This document shows, piece by piece, positions 1 to 8,776 of a DNA stretch of 64,000 nt. Below the pieces are notes generated by a model. The model was not told where the DNA came from. It did no database searches and saw nothing but the letters and a program-made list of their open reading frames with translations. Each line of letters opens with the position of its first letter. Positions within the stretch are counted from its first letter, which is position 1. A program made the position numbers and the translations under genes. Source of the stretch: Microvirga solisilvae (GTDB taxonomy: Bacteria; Pseudomonadota; Alphaproteobacteria; Rhizobiales; Beijerinckiaceae); contig NZ_JAKUCN010000008.1 in NCBI RefSeq assembly GCF_022808595.1, positions 1 through 64,000 of the forward strand. The letters are read 5' to 3'.

Positions 1-2
1 GA

Positions 3-33
3 AGCCCCCGCAGCGAAAGCAGCGGGGGCTTTT
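3..33 (+). terminator. Rho-independent terminator of an upstream gene
   Basis: A 9-bp perfect stem (3-11 with 22-30) is extended inside by a GC pair closing a GAAA tetraloop, and a short T run follows at 30-33. It would end transcription of a plus-strand gene lying to the left of the window. Confidence 0.8.
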
Positions 34-129
34 GTGCATCACAGCCCGCCTTACTCGCCGCGAAACGCCCGAGACGACCCATCCAACACAGGCTTGGCCA
101 AATACGACAACACCGAACGATAACCCGTC

Positions 130-159
130 TTGATCAAACAGGACGCTGGGTTCTACAAC
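130..159 (+). promoter_or_regulatory. Predicted sigma70-type promoter of the aldolase gene
   Basis: TTGATC at 130-135 and TACAAC at 154-159 are separated by 18 bases. The match to the consensus is moderate. It lies just upstream of the dyad at 163-189 and of the aldolase start at 203. Inference from pattern only. Confidence 0.35.
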
Positions 160-162
160 CTA

Positions 163-189
163 TCCCTCGTTATCTGAATGAACGAGGGA
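163..189. promoter_or_regulatory. 9-bp perfect inverted repeat before the aldolase start
   Basis: TCCCTCGTT (163-171) and AACGAGGGA (181-189) are perfect complements around a 9-base spacer. The right arm runs into the purine-rich ribosome-binding region GGGAAGAGGA that precedes the ATG at 203. It may be a repressor operator at the transcription start or an RNA hairpin that affects access to the ribosome-binding site. The regulator is unknown. Confidence 0.5.
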
Positions 190-202
190 AGAGGATTGCG
201 GC

Positions 203-847
203 ATGGGATCTGATGAAACTGTTCTTCGCAGCTATCTCCGCCTCGCCCCTGTCATTCCTGTCGTTACCATCAAGGATGCGCGGATCAGCATCGATTTGGC
301 TCAGGCTCTTGTTCGCGCGGGATTGCCTGTCGTCGAAGTGACCTTGCGAACATCGGCAGCCTTGGATGCGATCAATGCGATTGCGAAAGCCGTCCCCGAG
401 GCTGTGATCGCCGCCGGGACCGTGCTTACGAAAAGCCAGATCCGCGAAGTGGTGGATGCGGGAGCAAAGTTCATCGTCACACCCGGAACTCCGCTGAAGC
501 TGGCTGAAGCCTTGAGCGAAGCGACGATTCCGGTGATGCCGGGCTGCTCGACCATTTCCGAGGCGATGACGCTGGCCGAGATGGGCTTTCATTATCTGAA
601 GTTCTTCCCGGCGGCCGCTTCCGGTGGGACGGCTTGGCTGAAATCGATCCACGGGCCCTTGCCTAACCTTACCTTTTGCCCGACCGGAGGGATCGATCGT
701 GCGAGCGCAGGCTCATATCTGTCGCTTCCCAATGTAGCTTGCGTGGGTGGTACATGGGTCACGCCGGCCGAGGCTATGCGCAATGCAGACTTGGCGCAGA
801 TCGAACGGCTTGCCGCTGATGCGGCTTCGTTGCGCAGTCAAACCTGA
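203..847 (+). CDS. eda: 2-dehydro-3-deoxy-phosphogluconate (KDPG)-type aldolase
   Basis: Class I aldolase of the KDPG/KHG family, a cytoplasmic trimeric TIM-barrel enzyme that splits 2-keto-3-deoxy-6-phosphogluconate to pyruvate and glyceraldehyde 3-phosphate; some members also act on 4-hydroxy-2-oxoglutarate. The 214 residues match the family length. The Schiff-base lysine is K133 in HYLKFFPA and the general base is E45 in VVEVTLR, both at the positions known from the E. coli enzyme; PGT at 94-96 and the phosphate-binding TGGI are present. The ATG follows GAAGAGGA at good spacing. No edd or zwf gene is adjacent, but a sugar-acid dehydratase gene lies 1.7 kb downstream on the same strand, so its substrate may come from another sugar-acid route. 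Family assignment is firm; substrate is inferred. Confidence 0.9.
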   Translation: MGSDETVLRSYLRLAPVIPVVTIKDARISIDLAQALVRAGLPVVEVTLRTSAALDAINAIAKAVPEAVIAAGTVLTKSQIREVVDAGAKFIVTPGTPLKLAEALSEATIPVMPGCSTISEAMTLAEMGFHYLKFFPAAASGGTAWLKSIHGPLPNLTFCPTGGIDRASAGSYLSLPNVACVGGTWVTPAEAMRNADLAQIERLAADAASLRSQT

Positions 848-904
848 ACCATTCTCCGGCGCCTCCGTTGTGTTCTTGCTGTGGCATTGAACCGGGAGGA
901 TGCA

Positions 905-1747
905 ATGGTCGATTACAGAAAGCTGTTGGACACTTTCGTCGGCGCGATCGGCCGTGCCGATCAATCGCAGGGTCGGCAGGGGTCCTCTCAAACTCCTCAG
1001 CCCGGTGCGGCTCAACAGGGATTGGGTCAGCAGCTCGAAAAAAGCGTGACGCACCTTGCGGGCCAATCTCCCGAGCAATTGTTGCAGAAGGCGAAGGATC
1101 TCGCGACACAGCATCCCGGCGTGACGCAGGCGGCCCTTCTCGGTTTGGCGGGACTTATGTTCGGACGCCGCAAGAAGGGCAAGCTCACGGGTAATCTGGT
1201 AAAACTCGGGGGATTGGCGGTGATCGGAGGACTGGCCTATCGCGCTTACCAGAAGCAGCAGGCAGGGGCCTCTTCCCAGGGGCTATCGGCTATCGAGCCC
1301 GGCAACCAGAGGCGCGACGAGGACGCTATTGCCCAGGCTGCATTCGATGTACCCGAGACATCCCGCTTCCATCCGGTTTCGCAGACCGAGGATGATGCGC
1401 TGCTTTTCCTGAGAACCATGGTGGCTGCTGCTGCCTGCGATGGACACATCGATCAGACCGAGCGGTCGCGTATCGTCAGTGGATTGACTGAAGCAGGGAT
1501 CGATCCCCAGGCGAGCCGTTGGCTGGAGCGCGAGATGGCCTCGCCTGCGGATGTGGAAGAACTCGCAGGCGCAGTCAACGATCCTGAGAAGGCAGCCCAG
1601 GTTTATGCCGCTGCGCGGATCGCCATCGATCCCGATACGATCCAAGAGCGTGAATTCTTGCGCCAGCTTGCCGAGGCGCTTGATCTTGATCCGGCAGCCC
1701 GCAACCAGATCGACGAGACTGCGAGTTCTCTGGGCTCAGGTGTCTAG
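905..1747 (+). CDS. DUF533 family protein with TerB-like C-terminal domain
   Basis: A 280-residue protein of the DUF533 (YebE-like) family. The N-terminal part is Gln/Gly-rich and low in complexity. Two weak hydrophobic segments follow (about 72-87 and 99-113), separated by a basic RRKKGK stretch, which suggests membrane association. The C-terminal half (about 163-280) is the helical TerB-like domain with the motif AAAACDGHID. The ATG at 905 is chosen over an in-frame ATG at 881 because GGGAGG lies 6 bases before it. The gene starts 57 bases after the aldolase and may be cotranscribed, although no functional link is known. Family function is not established. Confidence 0.8.
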   Translation: MVDYRKLLDTFVGAIGRADQSQGRQGSSQTPQPGAAQQGLGQQLEKSVTHLAGQSPEQLLQKAKDLATQHPGVTQAALLGLAGLMFGRRKKGKLTGNLVKLGGLAVIGGLAYRAYQKQQAGASSQGLSAIEPGNQRRDEDAIAQAAFDVPETSRFHPVSQTEDDALLFLRTMVAAAACDGHIDQTERSRIVSGLTEAGIDPQASRWLEREMASPADVEELAGAVNDPEKAAQVYAAARIAIDPDTIQEREFLRQLAEALDLDPAARNQIDETASSLGSGV

Positions 1748-1756
1748 CTGCCGATA

Positions 1757-2338
1757 TCAGAGAGGCTTGATGCTCTGGTATTTCACGAGCGTATGCGCGC
1801 CGCCCTTTTCCGGATAGCGCTTGCCGAGAACGAAGCCGAGCACGGGAGAATACAGGTCCGTATGCTCCGACGTGGTCTTACCTTCCGCATTGATGTAGCG
1901 GTTGTGAACCGCGAATACCTCATAGGTGCATGACCCGAGCTGAAGCTCCTCCTGTCCGGAGACTGTCAATTCGAGAGAGACCAGAGCTCCGACTTTGCTG
2001 GGCGTGGCCGGTGCATAGGTGACCGCGCGGCGGGCTTTCAGGCCAAGGGGAAAGATTGTCCTCAACTCCGAGACGGGAATGGAGATGCTCTGCGTGGTAT
2101 CGTCGAAGCGGCTGATCGGGAGCAGTCCCTTATAATAGACCACATCCTGCTTCTTCCCGCCGGGATAAACATTCGCCACATGGACGAAGTGATCGGAAGC
2201 CTGTCGCACCTCGGCGCGGGTGCCTTGACGCTCAAGGACGAAGCCCTGCTTGGCCGTTCGCGCATCGGGACAGGATTGGGCCATGGCGGGAGCGATAGGG
2301 AGAAAAGCGAAGAGCAGGAAAATGGCTTGTCTGAACAT
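1757..2338 (-). CDS. Secreted protein of unknown function
   Basis: A 193-residue protein with a clear Sec signal peptide: Arg4, a hydrophobic core at 5-17 and an AMA site before Gln21, so the mature protein should be periplasmic. It holds two Cys after the signal (SCPD near the mature N-terminus and SCTYEV), which could form one disulfide. I do not recognise the family. It converges on the DUF533 gene with only nine bases between stop codons and is divergent from the dehydratase gene. Nothing indicates a role in the sugar-acid pathway. Confidence 0.7.
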   Translation of the reverse strand: MFRQAIFLLFAFLPIAPAMAQSCPDARTAKQGFVLERQGTRAEVRQASDHFVHVANVYPGGKKQDVVYYKGLLPISRFDDTTQSISIPVSELRTIFPLGLKARRAVTYAPATPSKVGALVSLELTVSGQEELQLGSCTYEVFAVHNRYINAEGKTTSEHTDLYSPVLGFVLGKRYPEKGGAHTLVKYQSIKPL

Positions 2339-2582
2339 GCTGGCAGGCTGGTTGTTGGAGTGCTCCTAGAGCATAGCTGCCTCTTTATGATGTAACAACA
2401 TAGCTGTTTAATTTGTATGATTTAATCGAAAGTCGCCTTGCATCGGGAGCTTTTTCGATTTCGAGTGCTTGCCGAAGAACAGACAGGGCAAAGGGCGGAT
2501 TTTTCATTCATGCCGGTGTCTCGGCACCCGCTTCGCCCCACATAAGGCCAACGCGCCTGAAAGAATTGAAGAGGATCCAAGA

Positions 2583-4391
2583 ATGGCTGACAGGCCCCAC
2601 CGCCGCACCCCCGATCAGCTTCGCTCTCGCCTTTGGTTCGACAACCCCGACAATCCCGGCATGACGGCGCTCTATCTCGAGCGCTACCTGAATTTCGGCC
2701 TGACAGGCAAAGAACTGCAGGGCAAGAAGCCGATCATCGGCATTGCACAGACCGGCTCCGACCTCTCTCCATGCAACCGCCACCATCTCGAACTCGCCAA
2801 GCGCGTGCGTGACGGCATCACGGCCGCCGGTGGCGTGGCCTTCGAGTTTCCGTGCCACCCGATTCAGGAGACGGGCAAGCGCCCGACCGCCTGCCTCGAC
2901 CGTAACTTGGCCTATCTTTCCCTCGTCGAGGTGCTTTACGGCTATCCGCTCGATGGCGTCGTTCTGCTCACCGGCTGCGACAAGACCATGCCTGCCTGTC
3001 TCATGGCGGCGGCAACCGTGAACATTCCGGCGATCTCGCTCAATGTCGGGCCCATGCTCAATGGCTGGCACCACGGCGAGCGTACGGGCTCGGGCACCAT
3101 CGTATGGAAGGCCCGCGAGCGTCATGCGGCGGGCGACATCGATTACCAGCAATTCATCGACATCGTCGGTTCCTCCGCCCCGTCTGTTGGCCACTGCAAC
3201 ACCATGGGTACGGCTTCGACTATGAACGCGTTGGCAGAGGCGCTCGGCATGTCGTTGCCAGGTTCAGCTGCGGTGCCTGCGCCTTACCGCGAGCGCGGAC
3301 AGATGGCCTATGAGACCGGCAAGCGTATCGTCGACATGGTGTGGGAGGATTTGAAGCCTTCCGACATCATGACCAGGGAAGCCTTCGAGAACGTGATCGT
3401 CGCGAATGCGGCCATCGGCGGTTCGACCAATGCGCCGATCCATATCAACGCCATCGCGAAGCATATCGGCGTGCCGCTCACCAATGATGATTGGGAGCGC
3501 ATCGGCTTCGAGATTCCGCTTCTCGTAAACGTGCAGCCTGCGGGCGAATATCTTGGTGAGGAATATTTCCGCGCCGGCGGCCTGCCAGCAGTGATGGCCG
3601 AGCTGATCGGGGCTGGCAAGATCCACGAGAGCGCGATCACCTGCACGGGCACGACGATGGGTGAGAACTGCAAGGGCAAGTTTACCTGGGATCATGATGT
3701 GATCCGCTCCTACGACAATCCGCTGAAGGAGAAAGCCGGCTTCCTCAATTTGAAAGGAACGCTGTTCGATTCTGCGATCATGAAGACCAGCGTGATCAGC
3801 CAGGAATTCCAGGAGCGCTATCTTAACAATCCGAATGACCCGAACGCGTTCGAGGGACGCGTCGTGGTGTTCGATGGTCCGGAGGATTATCACCATCGCA
3901 TCGACGATCCATCCCTCAACATCGACGAGCACACGATCCTGATCATGCGCGGTGCTGGCCCCATCGGTTATCCAGGCGCGGCGGAAGTGGTGAACATGCA
4001 GCCGCCGGGTTCGCTCATCAAGCGCGGCGTTCTCTCGCTGCCCTGCATCGGCGATGGACGTCAATCAGGCACGTCGGGCACGCCGTCGATCCTCAATGCC
4101 TCGCCCGAAGCTGCTGCCGGTGGCGGCCTCGCATTGCTGCAGACGGGCGATCGTGTTCGCATCGATCTCAACAAGCGCACGGCGGATATCCTGCTCTCTA
4201 AGGAAGAGCTGGAGAAGCGTCGCGCCGATCTCGAAGCGCGTGGCGGCTATGCCTATCCGGCGAGCCAGACCCCGTGGCAGGAGATCCAGCGCTCGATGGT
4301 CGACCAGCTGTCCGAAGGCATGACGCTAAAACCTGCGGTGAAATACCAGAAGGTGGCACAGACCTTCGGTGTTCCGCGCGACAATCACTGA
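2583..4391 (+). CDS. IlvD/Edd-family sugar-acid dehydratase (pentonate type)
   Basis: Fe-S dehydratase of the IlvD/Edd family, 602 residues. It resembles the D-xylonate/L-arabonate dehydratase branch more than true dihydroxy-acid dehydratase: the opening [17 protein letters not shown] and the block [18 protein letters not shown] are typical of that branch. The three cluster ligands are C64, C132 (TGCDKTMPA) and C205 ([11 protein letters not shown]), and the second family signature [14 protein letters not shown] is intact. The product would be a 2-keto-3-deoxy sugar acid. The ATG at 2583 follows AAGAGGAT; the frame is open 38 codons further upstream, but those residues do not look like the family. 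The SDR gene follows after 23 bases, which points to an operon. The exact sugar acid is not determined by sequence. Confidence 0.85.
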   Translation: MADRPHRRTPDQLRSRLWFDNPDNPGMTALYLERYLNFGLTGKELQGKKPIIGIAQTGSDLSPCNRHHLELAKRVRDGITAAGGVAFEFPCHPIQETGKRPTACLDRNLAYLSLVEVLYGYPLDGVVLLTGCDKTMPACLMAAATVNIPAISLNVGPMLNGWHHGERTGSGTIVWKARERHAAGDIDYQQFIDIVGSSAPSVGHCNTMGTASTMNALAEALGMSLPGSAAVPAPYRERGQMAYETGKRIVDMVWEDLKPSDIMTREAFENVIVANAAIGGSTNAPIHINAIAKHIGVPLTNDDWERIGFEIPLLVNVQPAGEYLGEEYFRAGGLPAVMAELIGAGKIHESAITCTGTTMGENCKGKFTWDHDVIRSYDNPLKEKAGFLNLKGTLFDSAIMKTSVISQEFQERYLNNPNDPNAFEGRVVVFDGPEDYHHRIDDPSLNIDEHTILIMRGAGPIGYPGAAEVVNMQPPGSLIKRGVLSLPCIGDGRQSGTSGTPSILNASPEAAAGGGLALLQTGDRVRIDLNKRTADILLSKEELEKRRADLEARGGYAYPASQTPWQEIQRSMVDQLSEGMTLKPAVKYQKVAQTFGVPRDNH

Positions 4392-4414
4392 CACGCAAGA
4401 AACCCGGAGGCGTC

Positions 4415-5161
4415 ATGACGGATCGGCTGAAGAACAAAACCGCTCTCGTCACGGCGGCCGGCCAGGGGATCGGACGCGCCATCGCGGAGGCTTTCTTTCG
4501 CGAAGGCGCACATGTCTGGGCGACTGATCTCGACGAGGCCAAGCTTGCGGGACTTGAAGGGGCAACGCGACGCAGCCTCGATGTCCGTTCGAATTCATCC
4601 ATCGAGGTTCTCGTCGCCGAGGCGGGAGCCTTCGATATTCTCGTGAACGCGGCCGGCTTCGTGCATCACGGCAACGTGCTCGAATGTTCGGATGAGGATT
4701 GGGATTTCTCGTTCGACCTGAACGTGAAATCCATGCATCGTACGATCAAAGCCGCGCTGCCTGGCATGATGGAGAGGGGTAGAGGCTCCATCGTCAATAT
4801 CGCCTCCGGCGCATCCTCCGTGCGGGGCATCCCGAACCGCTATGTGTATGGCGCGACGAAGGCGGCAGTGATCGGGCTCACGAAAGCGGTCGCCGCCGAT
4901 TTCATCAAGCACGGCATTCGTGCCAATGCAATTTGTCCTGGCACTGTGCAATCGCCGTCGCTCGATGAGCGTATCGCGTCACTGGCTGCGAGTGCAGGTC
5001 AGAGCATCGAGATGGTGCGCCAGGCCTTCATCGACAGGCAGCCGATGGGACGTCTCGGCACGCCGGAAGAAGTGGCGGCGCTTGCCGTCTATCTCGCATC
5101 CGACGAGTCGAGCTACACGACGGGCCACATCCATATGGTCGATGGCGGTTTCGCGCTCTAA
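4415..5161 (+). CDS. SDR oxidoreductase, probable 2-keto-3-deoxy sugar-acid dehydrogenase
   Basis: Classical short-chain dehydrogenase of 248 residues. The cofactor motif TAAGQGIG is at 13-20, an Asp at 38 (ATDLD) favours NAD, NAAG is at 78-81 and the catalytic pair is Y145/K149 in YGATK. It is strikingly like mammalian BDH2/DHRS6 and the bacterial 2-keto-3-deoxy-L-fuconate/pentonate 4-dehydrogenases, sharing GFVHHG and ADFIKHGIR. With the dehydratase just upstream (CGGAGG ribosome site, ATG at 4415), a non-phosphorylative route is likely: dehydration to the 2-keto-3-deoxy acid, then oxidation at C4. Its stop codon overlaps the stop of the convergent hydroxyacid dehydrogenase by two bases (5159-5160). 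Substrate is inferred from family and context. Confidence 0.85.
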   Translation: MTDRLKNKTALVTAAGQGIGRAIAEAFFREGAHVWATDLDEAKLAGLEGATRRSLDVRSNSSIEVLVAEAGAFDILVNAAGFVHHGNVLECSDEDWDFSFDLNVKSMHRTIKAALPGMMERGRGSIVNIASGASSVRGIPNRYVYGATKAAVIGLTKAVAADFIKHGIRANAICPGTVQSPSLDERIASLAASAGQSIEMVRQAFIDRQPMGRLGTPEEVAALAVYLASDESSYTTGHIHMVDGGFAL

Positions 5162-6123
5162 GTCTTCGTGTAAGGCGTCTCGGTCACGGGCGTCAGCGGG
5201 CCCTTGCCCTCGAACCACGCAATCAGATTGTCGGCAACGAGCTGTCCCATGGCGTTGCGGGTGTGAACGGAGCCGGAGGCGATATGAGGCAGGAGCACCA
5301 CGTGCTCCATGTCGATCAGCTCTTGCGGCACGCGCGGCTCGTCATCATACACGTCGAGACCGGCGCTCAGGATCGTGCCGGATTTCAACGCCTCGATCAG
5401 CGCCTGCTCATCCACCACGCTGCCGCGCGCGACATTGATGAGAACGCCATTGGGGCCGAGGGCCTTCAGCACATCAGCATTGATCAGATGCCGCGTGCCT
5501 GCGCCGCCGGGTGTGATGACGATCAGCACGTCGCAGGCTTCGGCCATTCCGATCAGTGTCGGGTAATAGGTATAAGACACATCCTCCTGCCGGGTGCGGC
5601 CGTGATAGGCAATGCTCACATCGAAGCCCTCGAGCCGCCGCGCGATGGCCTTGCCGATGCGCCCGAGGCCGACGATGCCGACCTTTCGCGTACGCAAGGT
5701 TGCCGAAAGCGGAAAGGAGGCCTTCAGCCACTTCCCGTCACGCAGATAACGGTCGGCCTGCGGGATCTTGCGCAGGGTCGCGAGAAGAAGTCCGAGGGTA
5801 AGGTCGGCGACCTCGTCGTTGAGAACGTCCGGCGTGTTGGTGACGATCACGCCGCGCTTGGCGGCCTCTGTCACGTCCACATTGTCGTAGCCGACACCGA
5901 AGCTGGAGACGATTTCGAGATTGGGCAGCGGCTCGAACAGGTTCGCATCCATGCGCCCGAAAAGCGTGCTGGTGGCCACGCCACGAATGCGTGGGCCGAC
6001 TTCGCTGAGGAAGCTCGCGCGGTCCGCCTGCTCCCAGAGACGGTGCAGGGTGAAAGCCTTGTCGAGCGCCTCGATCACCACGGGCATCATCGGGGCAGTC
6101 ATCAGGATTTCAGGCTTGCTCAT
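5158..6123 (-). CDS. D-isomer-specific 2-hydroxyacid dehydrogenase (glyoxylate/hydroxypyruvate reductase-like)
   Basis: NAD(P)-dependent D-2-hydroxyacid dehydrogenase, 321 residues, cytoplasmic. The catalytic domain bears SFGVGYDNVDV (74-84). The Rossmann motif GLGRIG is at 152-157, and the catalytic triad R233 (VARGS), E262 (DDEP) and H280 (LLPHIASGS) is complete. It most resembles the GhrB/GyaR group that reduces glyoxylate and hydroxypyruvate. An R-T-R sequence after the second beta strand (HGRTRQ, 174-179) is compatible with NADPH. It faces the SDR gene and may dispose of a two-carbon product of the sugar-acid pathway, but that is conjecture. Confidence 0.85.
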   Translation of the reverse strand: MSKPEILMTAPMMPVVIEALDKAFTLHRLWEQADRASFLSEVGPRIRGVATSTLFGRMDANLFEPLPNLEIVSSFGVGYDNVDVTEAAKRGVIVTNTPDVLNDEVADLTLGLLLATLRKIPQADRYLRDGKWLKASFPLSATLRTRKVGIVGLGRIGKAIARRLEGFDVSIAYHGRTRQEDVSYTYYPTLIGMAEACDVLIVITPGGAGTRHLINADVLKALGPNGVLINVARGSVVDEQALIEALKSGTILSAGLDVYDDEPRVPQELIDMEHVVLLPHIASGSVHTRNAMGQLVADNLIAWFEGKGPLTPVTETPYTKT

Positions 6124-6142
6124 GAGGCTCTCTTATCAATCT

Positions 6143-6448
6143 TCAGCACGTGGCGCAGCGGGTGACAGGGCCGCGGCGGAAGGCTTCGTCGATGGCGCGC
6201 GCCTCCTGCTGCAGGGCCGTTTTCACATCCTGGGGCAAATCGAGCCAATGGCAACCGCGCAAAGCGGCTTCCAAAGCATAGAGGGCATTGAGGCTGACCT
6301 GACGAGGGAACGTGAACTTGAGACGGCGATAGGCCTCGACGGACCCCATAGCCCTCAATTCCAAAATCGTGCCGATGCCGGCCTCTTCAAGCCTGCCCTG
6401 CGTGACGGCGCCAATTCCGGGAAGGGTGCTGATGGGCGCATCGCTCAT
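6143..6448 (-). CDS. TfoX C-terminal-domain-like protein
   Basis: About 101 residues. It matches the helix-hairpin-helix C-terminal domain of TfoX/Sxy proteins: LPGIGAVTQGRLEEAGI, then LRAMGSVEAYRRLK, then SLNALYALEAALRG and a W-x-DLP ending. There is no N-terminal TfoX domain, which is common for stand-alone alphaproteobacterial members. The tail carries two Cys. ATG at 6446-6448 is preferred; an in-frame TTG at 6494-6496 would add 16 residues but has no ribosome-binding site. It is 19 bases upstream of the hydroxyacid dehydrogenase on the same strand and could be cotranscribed. Biochemical role unknown. Confidence 0.75.
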   Translation of the reverse strand: MSDAPISTLPGIGAVTQGRLEEAGIGTILELRAMGSVEAYRRLKFTFPRQVSLNALYALEAALRGCHWLDLPQDVKTALQQEARAIDEAFRRGPVTRCATC

Positions 6449-6540
6449 GGCAATCGGTCCGGCTCCTGCTGCTTCGTACGGATCACGATAGAGCAAGTTG
6501 GCGCCGGGCGCGATGGAGCGCGCAGAAGGTCTTGGATGAT

Positions 6541-7074
6541 TTAAGCGGTTGCGGCGAGTTCGGGCTCGTCGAGGCTCATATCTTCAAGATCGTCATCTGC
6601 CTCGAAGCCGCTTTGATCGGCGCCGGTGACGCCGGCGAGGTTCTTCGCGGCCTTGCGCAGGAGCTTGCGGAGGCGCTTGCGGTCCTTGTTGTCGAAGCCT
6701 GCCAGGAGTTCGGCCTCCACCTCGTCCCAGATAGCATCGATAGCGGCGGCCTTGCGCTTGCCTTCCTTGGTGAGCTTCACACGCACCACGCGGGCATCGC
6801 CCGGCTCCGTGTGCCGCTCGACCAGCTTCAGGGTGGACAGGCGGGAAACAGTCTTGGAGGCTGTAGGCGGACGCACGCGCAGGATGGCGGCAAGATCGCC
6901 CATGGTCATGGGGCCTGAGCTCGCAAGAGCCTGCAGCACCTGCTCCTGTCCCGCGAAAAGACCGAGCTCGGAGAGCTTGTCGCCGGTGCGGCTGCGATGA
7001 AGGCGGGAGGCCTGGACCAGGGCCCAGCCGACGCTCTTCACGCCCGGATGAATGATGTCCTTGTCCGCGCCCAT
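6541..7074 (-). CDS. MarR-family transcriptional regulator
   Basis: A 177-residue winged-helix regulator. The DNA-binding segment is MTMGDLAAILRVRPPTASKTVSRL, followed by the wing ERHTEPGDARVVRVKLT. The start at 7074 is chosen because GAGAGGAA lies just upstream; an in-frame start 27 codons earlier is less convincing. The acidic C-terminal tail (EADDDLEDMSLDEPE) is unusual for the family. The target is unknown: candidates are its own promoter, the hydroxyacid dehydrogenase group below it or the ABC transporter above it. Confidence 0.85.
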   Translation of the reverse strand: MGADKDIIHPGVKSVGWALVQASRLHRSRTGDKLSELGLFAGQEQVLQALASSGPMTMGDLAAILRVRPPTASKTVSRLSTLKLVERHTEPGDARVVRVKLTKEGKRKAAAIDAIWDEVEAELLAGFDNKDRKRLRKLLRKAAKNLAGVTGADQSGFEADDDLEDMSLDEPELAATA

Positions 7075-7164
7075 GTCATGTTCCTCTCGAGCCGTCATGA
7101 TACCACCATGACCAGGAAGTCGTGACGGTTCGATGACAGATTGATGTCTCGTCAACAGAATGCA

Positions 7165-7980
7165 TCATGCATCCTGGGGTAGGGCGCTCTCATGCCAATG
7201 CCGCAGCAGGAAGCGGGTCAGAAGGCTCAAGATAAGAAATAGAGTAACGCCGGTAATTGCCAATAGGACCAAAGCCGCAAAGAGCCGGGGAATGTTGAGG
7301 CGGTATTGGCTTTCGATGATGCGATAGGCCAGCCCCGAACCCGCCCCTGCCGAACCGGCCGCCATTTCGGCGACGACGGCACCGATCAGGGAGAGCCCGC
7401 CGGCAATGCGCAGGCCCGTCAGGAAAGCGGGCAGGACAGAGGGGCGGCGCAGATGCCAGAGAGCCTTCACCTGCGCTTTCAATCGGGACATGCGGCTCGG
7501 ATCGGAAGGCACGCCATAGAGCCGGAACAACTCCAGCAGATTCCTGTCGATGGATTGCAGACCCAGCATCGTGTTCGACAGGATCGGGAAGAAGGCGACG
7601 AGCCAGGCGCAGGTGAGCACCGCCGCATCCTGCGGCATGTAGATGAGAAGCAGCGGCGCGATGGCAATGATCGGCGTAACCTGCAGCACGACGGCGAAAG
7701 GATAGAGCGAATATTCGACGATGCGCGAGAGGCTTAAAATGCAGGCCAGGCCTACGCCGCCGATGACAGCAAGCACGAGTGCCGTGAGCGTTGTCTTCAG
7801 CGTCACCAGGAGTGAGGCGGCAAGCAGCGGCCAGTCGGCGATCATCGTCGTCGCAATCAGGCTCGGCGCGGGCAGGATGTAGGCGGGCACGGCGGCGGTG
7901 CGCACATAGATTTCCCACGCCGCGATGGCGGCGCAGAATATGGCGAGCGGCATGATGAATTTGAGAGGATTGCGGATCAT
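7165..7980 (-). CDS. NitT/TauT-type ABC transporter permease
   Basis: A 271-residue inner-membrane permease of the BPD_transp_1 family with about six membrane segments. The EAA-type cytoplasmic loop lies around LRRPSVLPAFLTGLRIAGGLSLIGAV, with the Gly typical of the coupling helix, and AEMAAGSAGAGSGLAYRI is typical of the nitrate/taurine/riboflavin-precursor group. The start ATG at 7978-7980 shares one base with the stop of the ATPase gene (TGATG), so the two are probably translationally coupled. It is the third gene of the ABC operon that begins at 9790. Confidence 0.87.
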   Translation of the reverse strand: MIRNPLKFIMPLAIFCAAIAAWEIYVRTAAVPAYILPAPSLIATTMIADWPLLAASLLVTLKTTLTALVLAVIGGVGLACILSLSRIVEYSLYPFAVVLQVTPIIAIAPLLLIYMPQDAAVLTCAWLVAFFPILSNTMLGLQSIDRNLLELFRLYGVPSDPSRMSRLKAQVKALWHLRRPSVLPAFLTGLRIAGGLSLIGAVVAEMAAGSAGAGSGLAYRIIESQYRLNIPRLFAALVLLAITGVTLFLILSLLTRFLLRHWHESALPQDA

Positions 7981-8753
7981 CACAGTCTCTCGTCCTTCAA
8001 GGTGCTCGTCAGTCTCTGCGACACATGTCGGCACAGATCCGCATAAGCAAGGCTCGTGCGGAAGTCGGCGCCCCTCTCTGCCGAAGAAATGCCTTCGATC
8101 TGCGTCAGCACGCGGCTGGGGCGTGGTGATAGAATGGCGATGCGTGTCGAGAGATAGGCGCTCTCATAGACCGAGTGCGTGACGAACACGATGGTGCAGC
8201 CGAGATCGTGCTGCAGCTTGAGAAGATCATCGTTCAATCTGAAGCGTGTGATCTCGTCGAGCGCCGCGAAGGGCTCGTCCATGAGAAGCAGTCGCGGCTT
8301 GACGCTGAGCGCACGTGCGATGGAGACGCGCATTCTCATGCCGCCAGAGAGTTCGCGCGGATAGGCTTTCGCGAAATCCTGCAAGCCGACCAACGCGAGA
8401 CTCTCCGCGATGCGATCCTTCGCCTCATGACGAGACACGCCGCGCAGGCGCAGGGGCAGCCAAACATTGTCCGCCACATTGGCCCAGGGCATTAGCGTCG
8501 GATCCTGGAACACGAAGCCGATCTCGCTGCGGTGATCCTTCGCCAGCGAGCTCGGCCATGTGATGCTGCCGGATGTGGGATCGGCGAGCCCCGCGATGAG
8601 GCGCAGTACCGTCGACTTGCCGCAACCCGATGGGCCGAGCAGGGAGAGAAAGTCGCCCTCGCGGATGTCGAGATCGAAACAATCGAGAGCCGCCACGCCG
8701 TTGGCGAAAACCTTGCTCACCTGTTTGAGCGAAACGAGCGTGGATGCGTTCAT
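7980..8753 (-). CDS. NitT/TauT-type ABC transporter ATP-binding protein
   Basis: A 257-residue ATPase. Walker A GPSGCGKST is at 40-48, the Q-loop is in VFQDPTLMPW, the signature LSGGM is at 135-139, Walker B LLLMDEP at 155-161 and the H-loop His at 193. The order substrate-binding protein, ATPase, permease on the minus strand and the PTLMPW segment match the nitrate/sulfonate/taurine/pyrimidine-precursor importer class. It couples to the permease by a one-base stop/start overlap. Substrate is not shown by this subunit. Confidence 0.9.
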   Translation of the reverse strand: MNASTLVSLKQVSKVFANGVAALDCFDLDIREGDFLSLLGPSGCGKSTVLRLIAGLADPTSGSITWPSSLAKDHRSEIGFVFQDPTLMPWANVADNVWLPLRLRGVSRHEAKDRIAESLALVGLQDFAKAYPRELSGGMRMRVSIARALSVKPRLLLMDEPFAALDEITRFRLNDDLLKLQHDLGCTIVFVTHSVYESAYLSTRIAILSPRPSRVLTQIEGISSAERGADFRTSLAYADLCRHVSQRLTSTLKDERL

Positions 8754-8776
8754 GGAAACAGCGATGCCGATTGCCG

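Noticed and set aside
2339..2582. ATGT-AACA-ACAT dyad (2390-2401) as an operator for the dehydratase operon
   Set aside because: Arms are only four bases long in AT-rich DNA; too weak to list as a feature.
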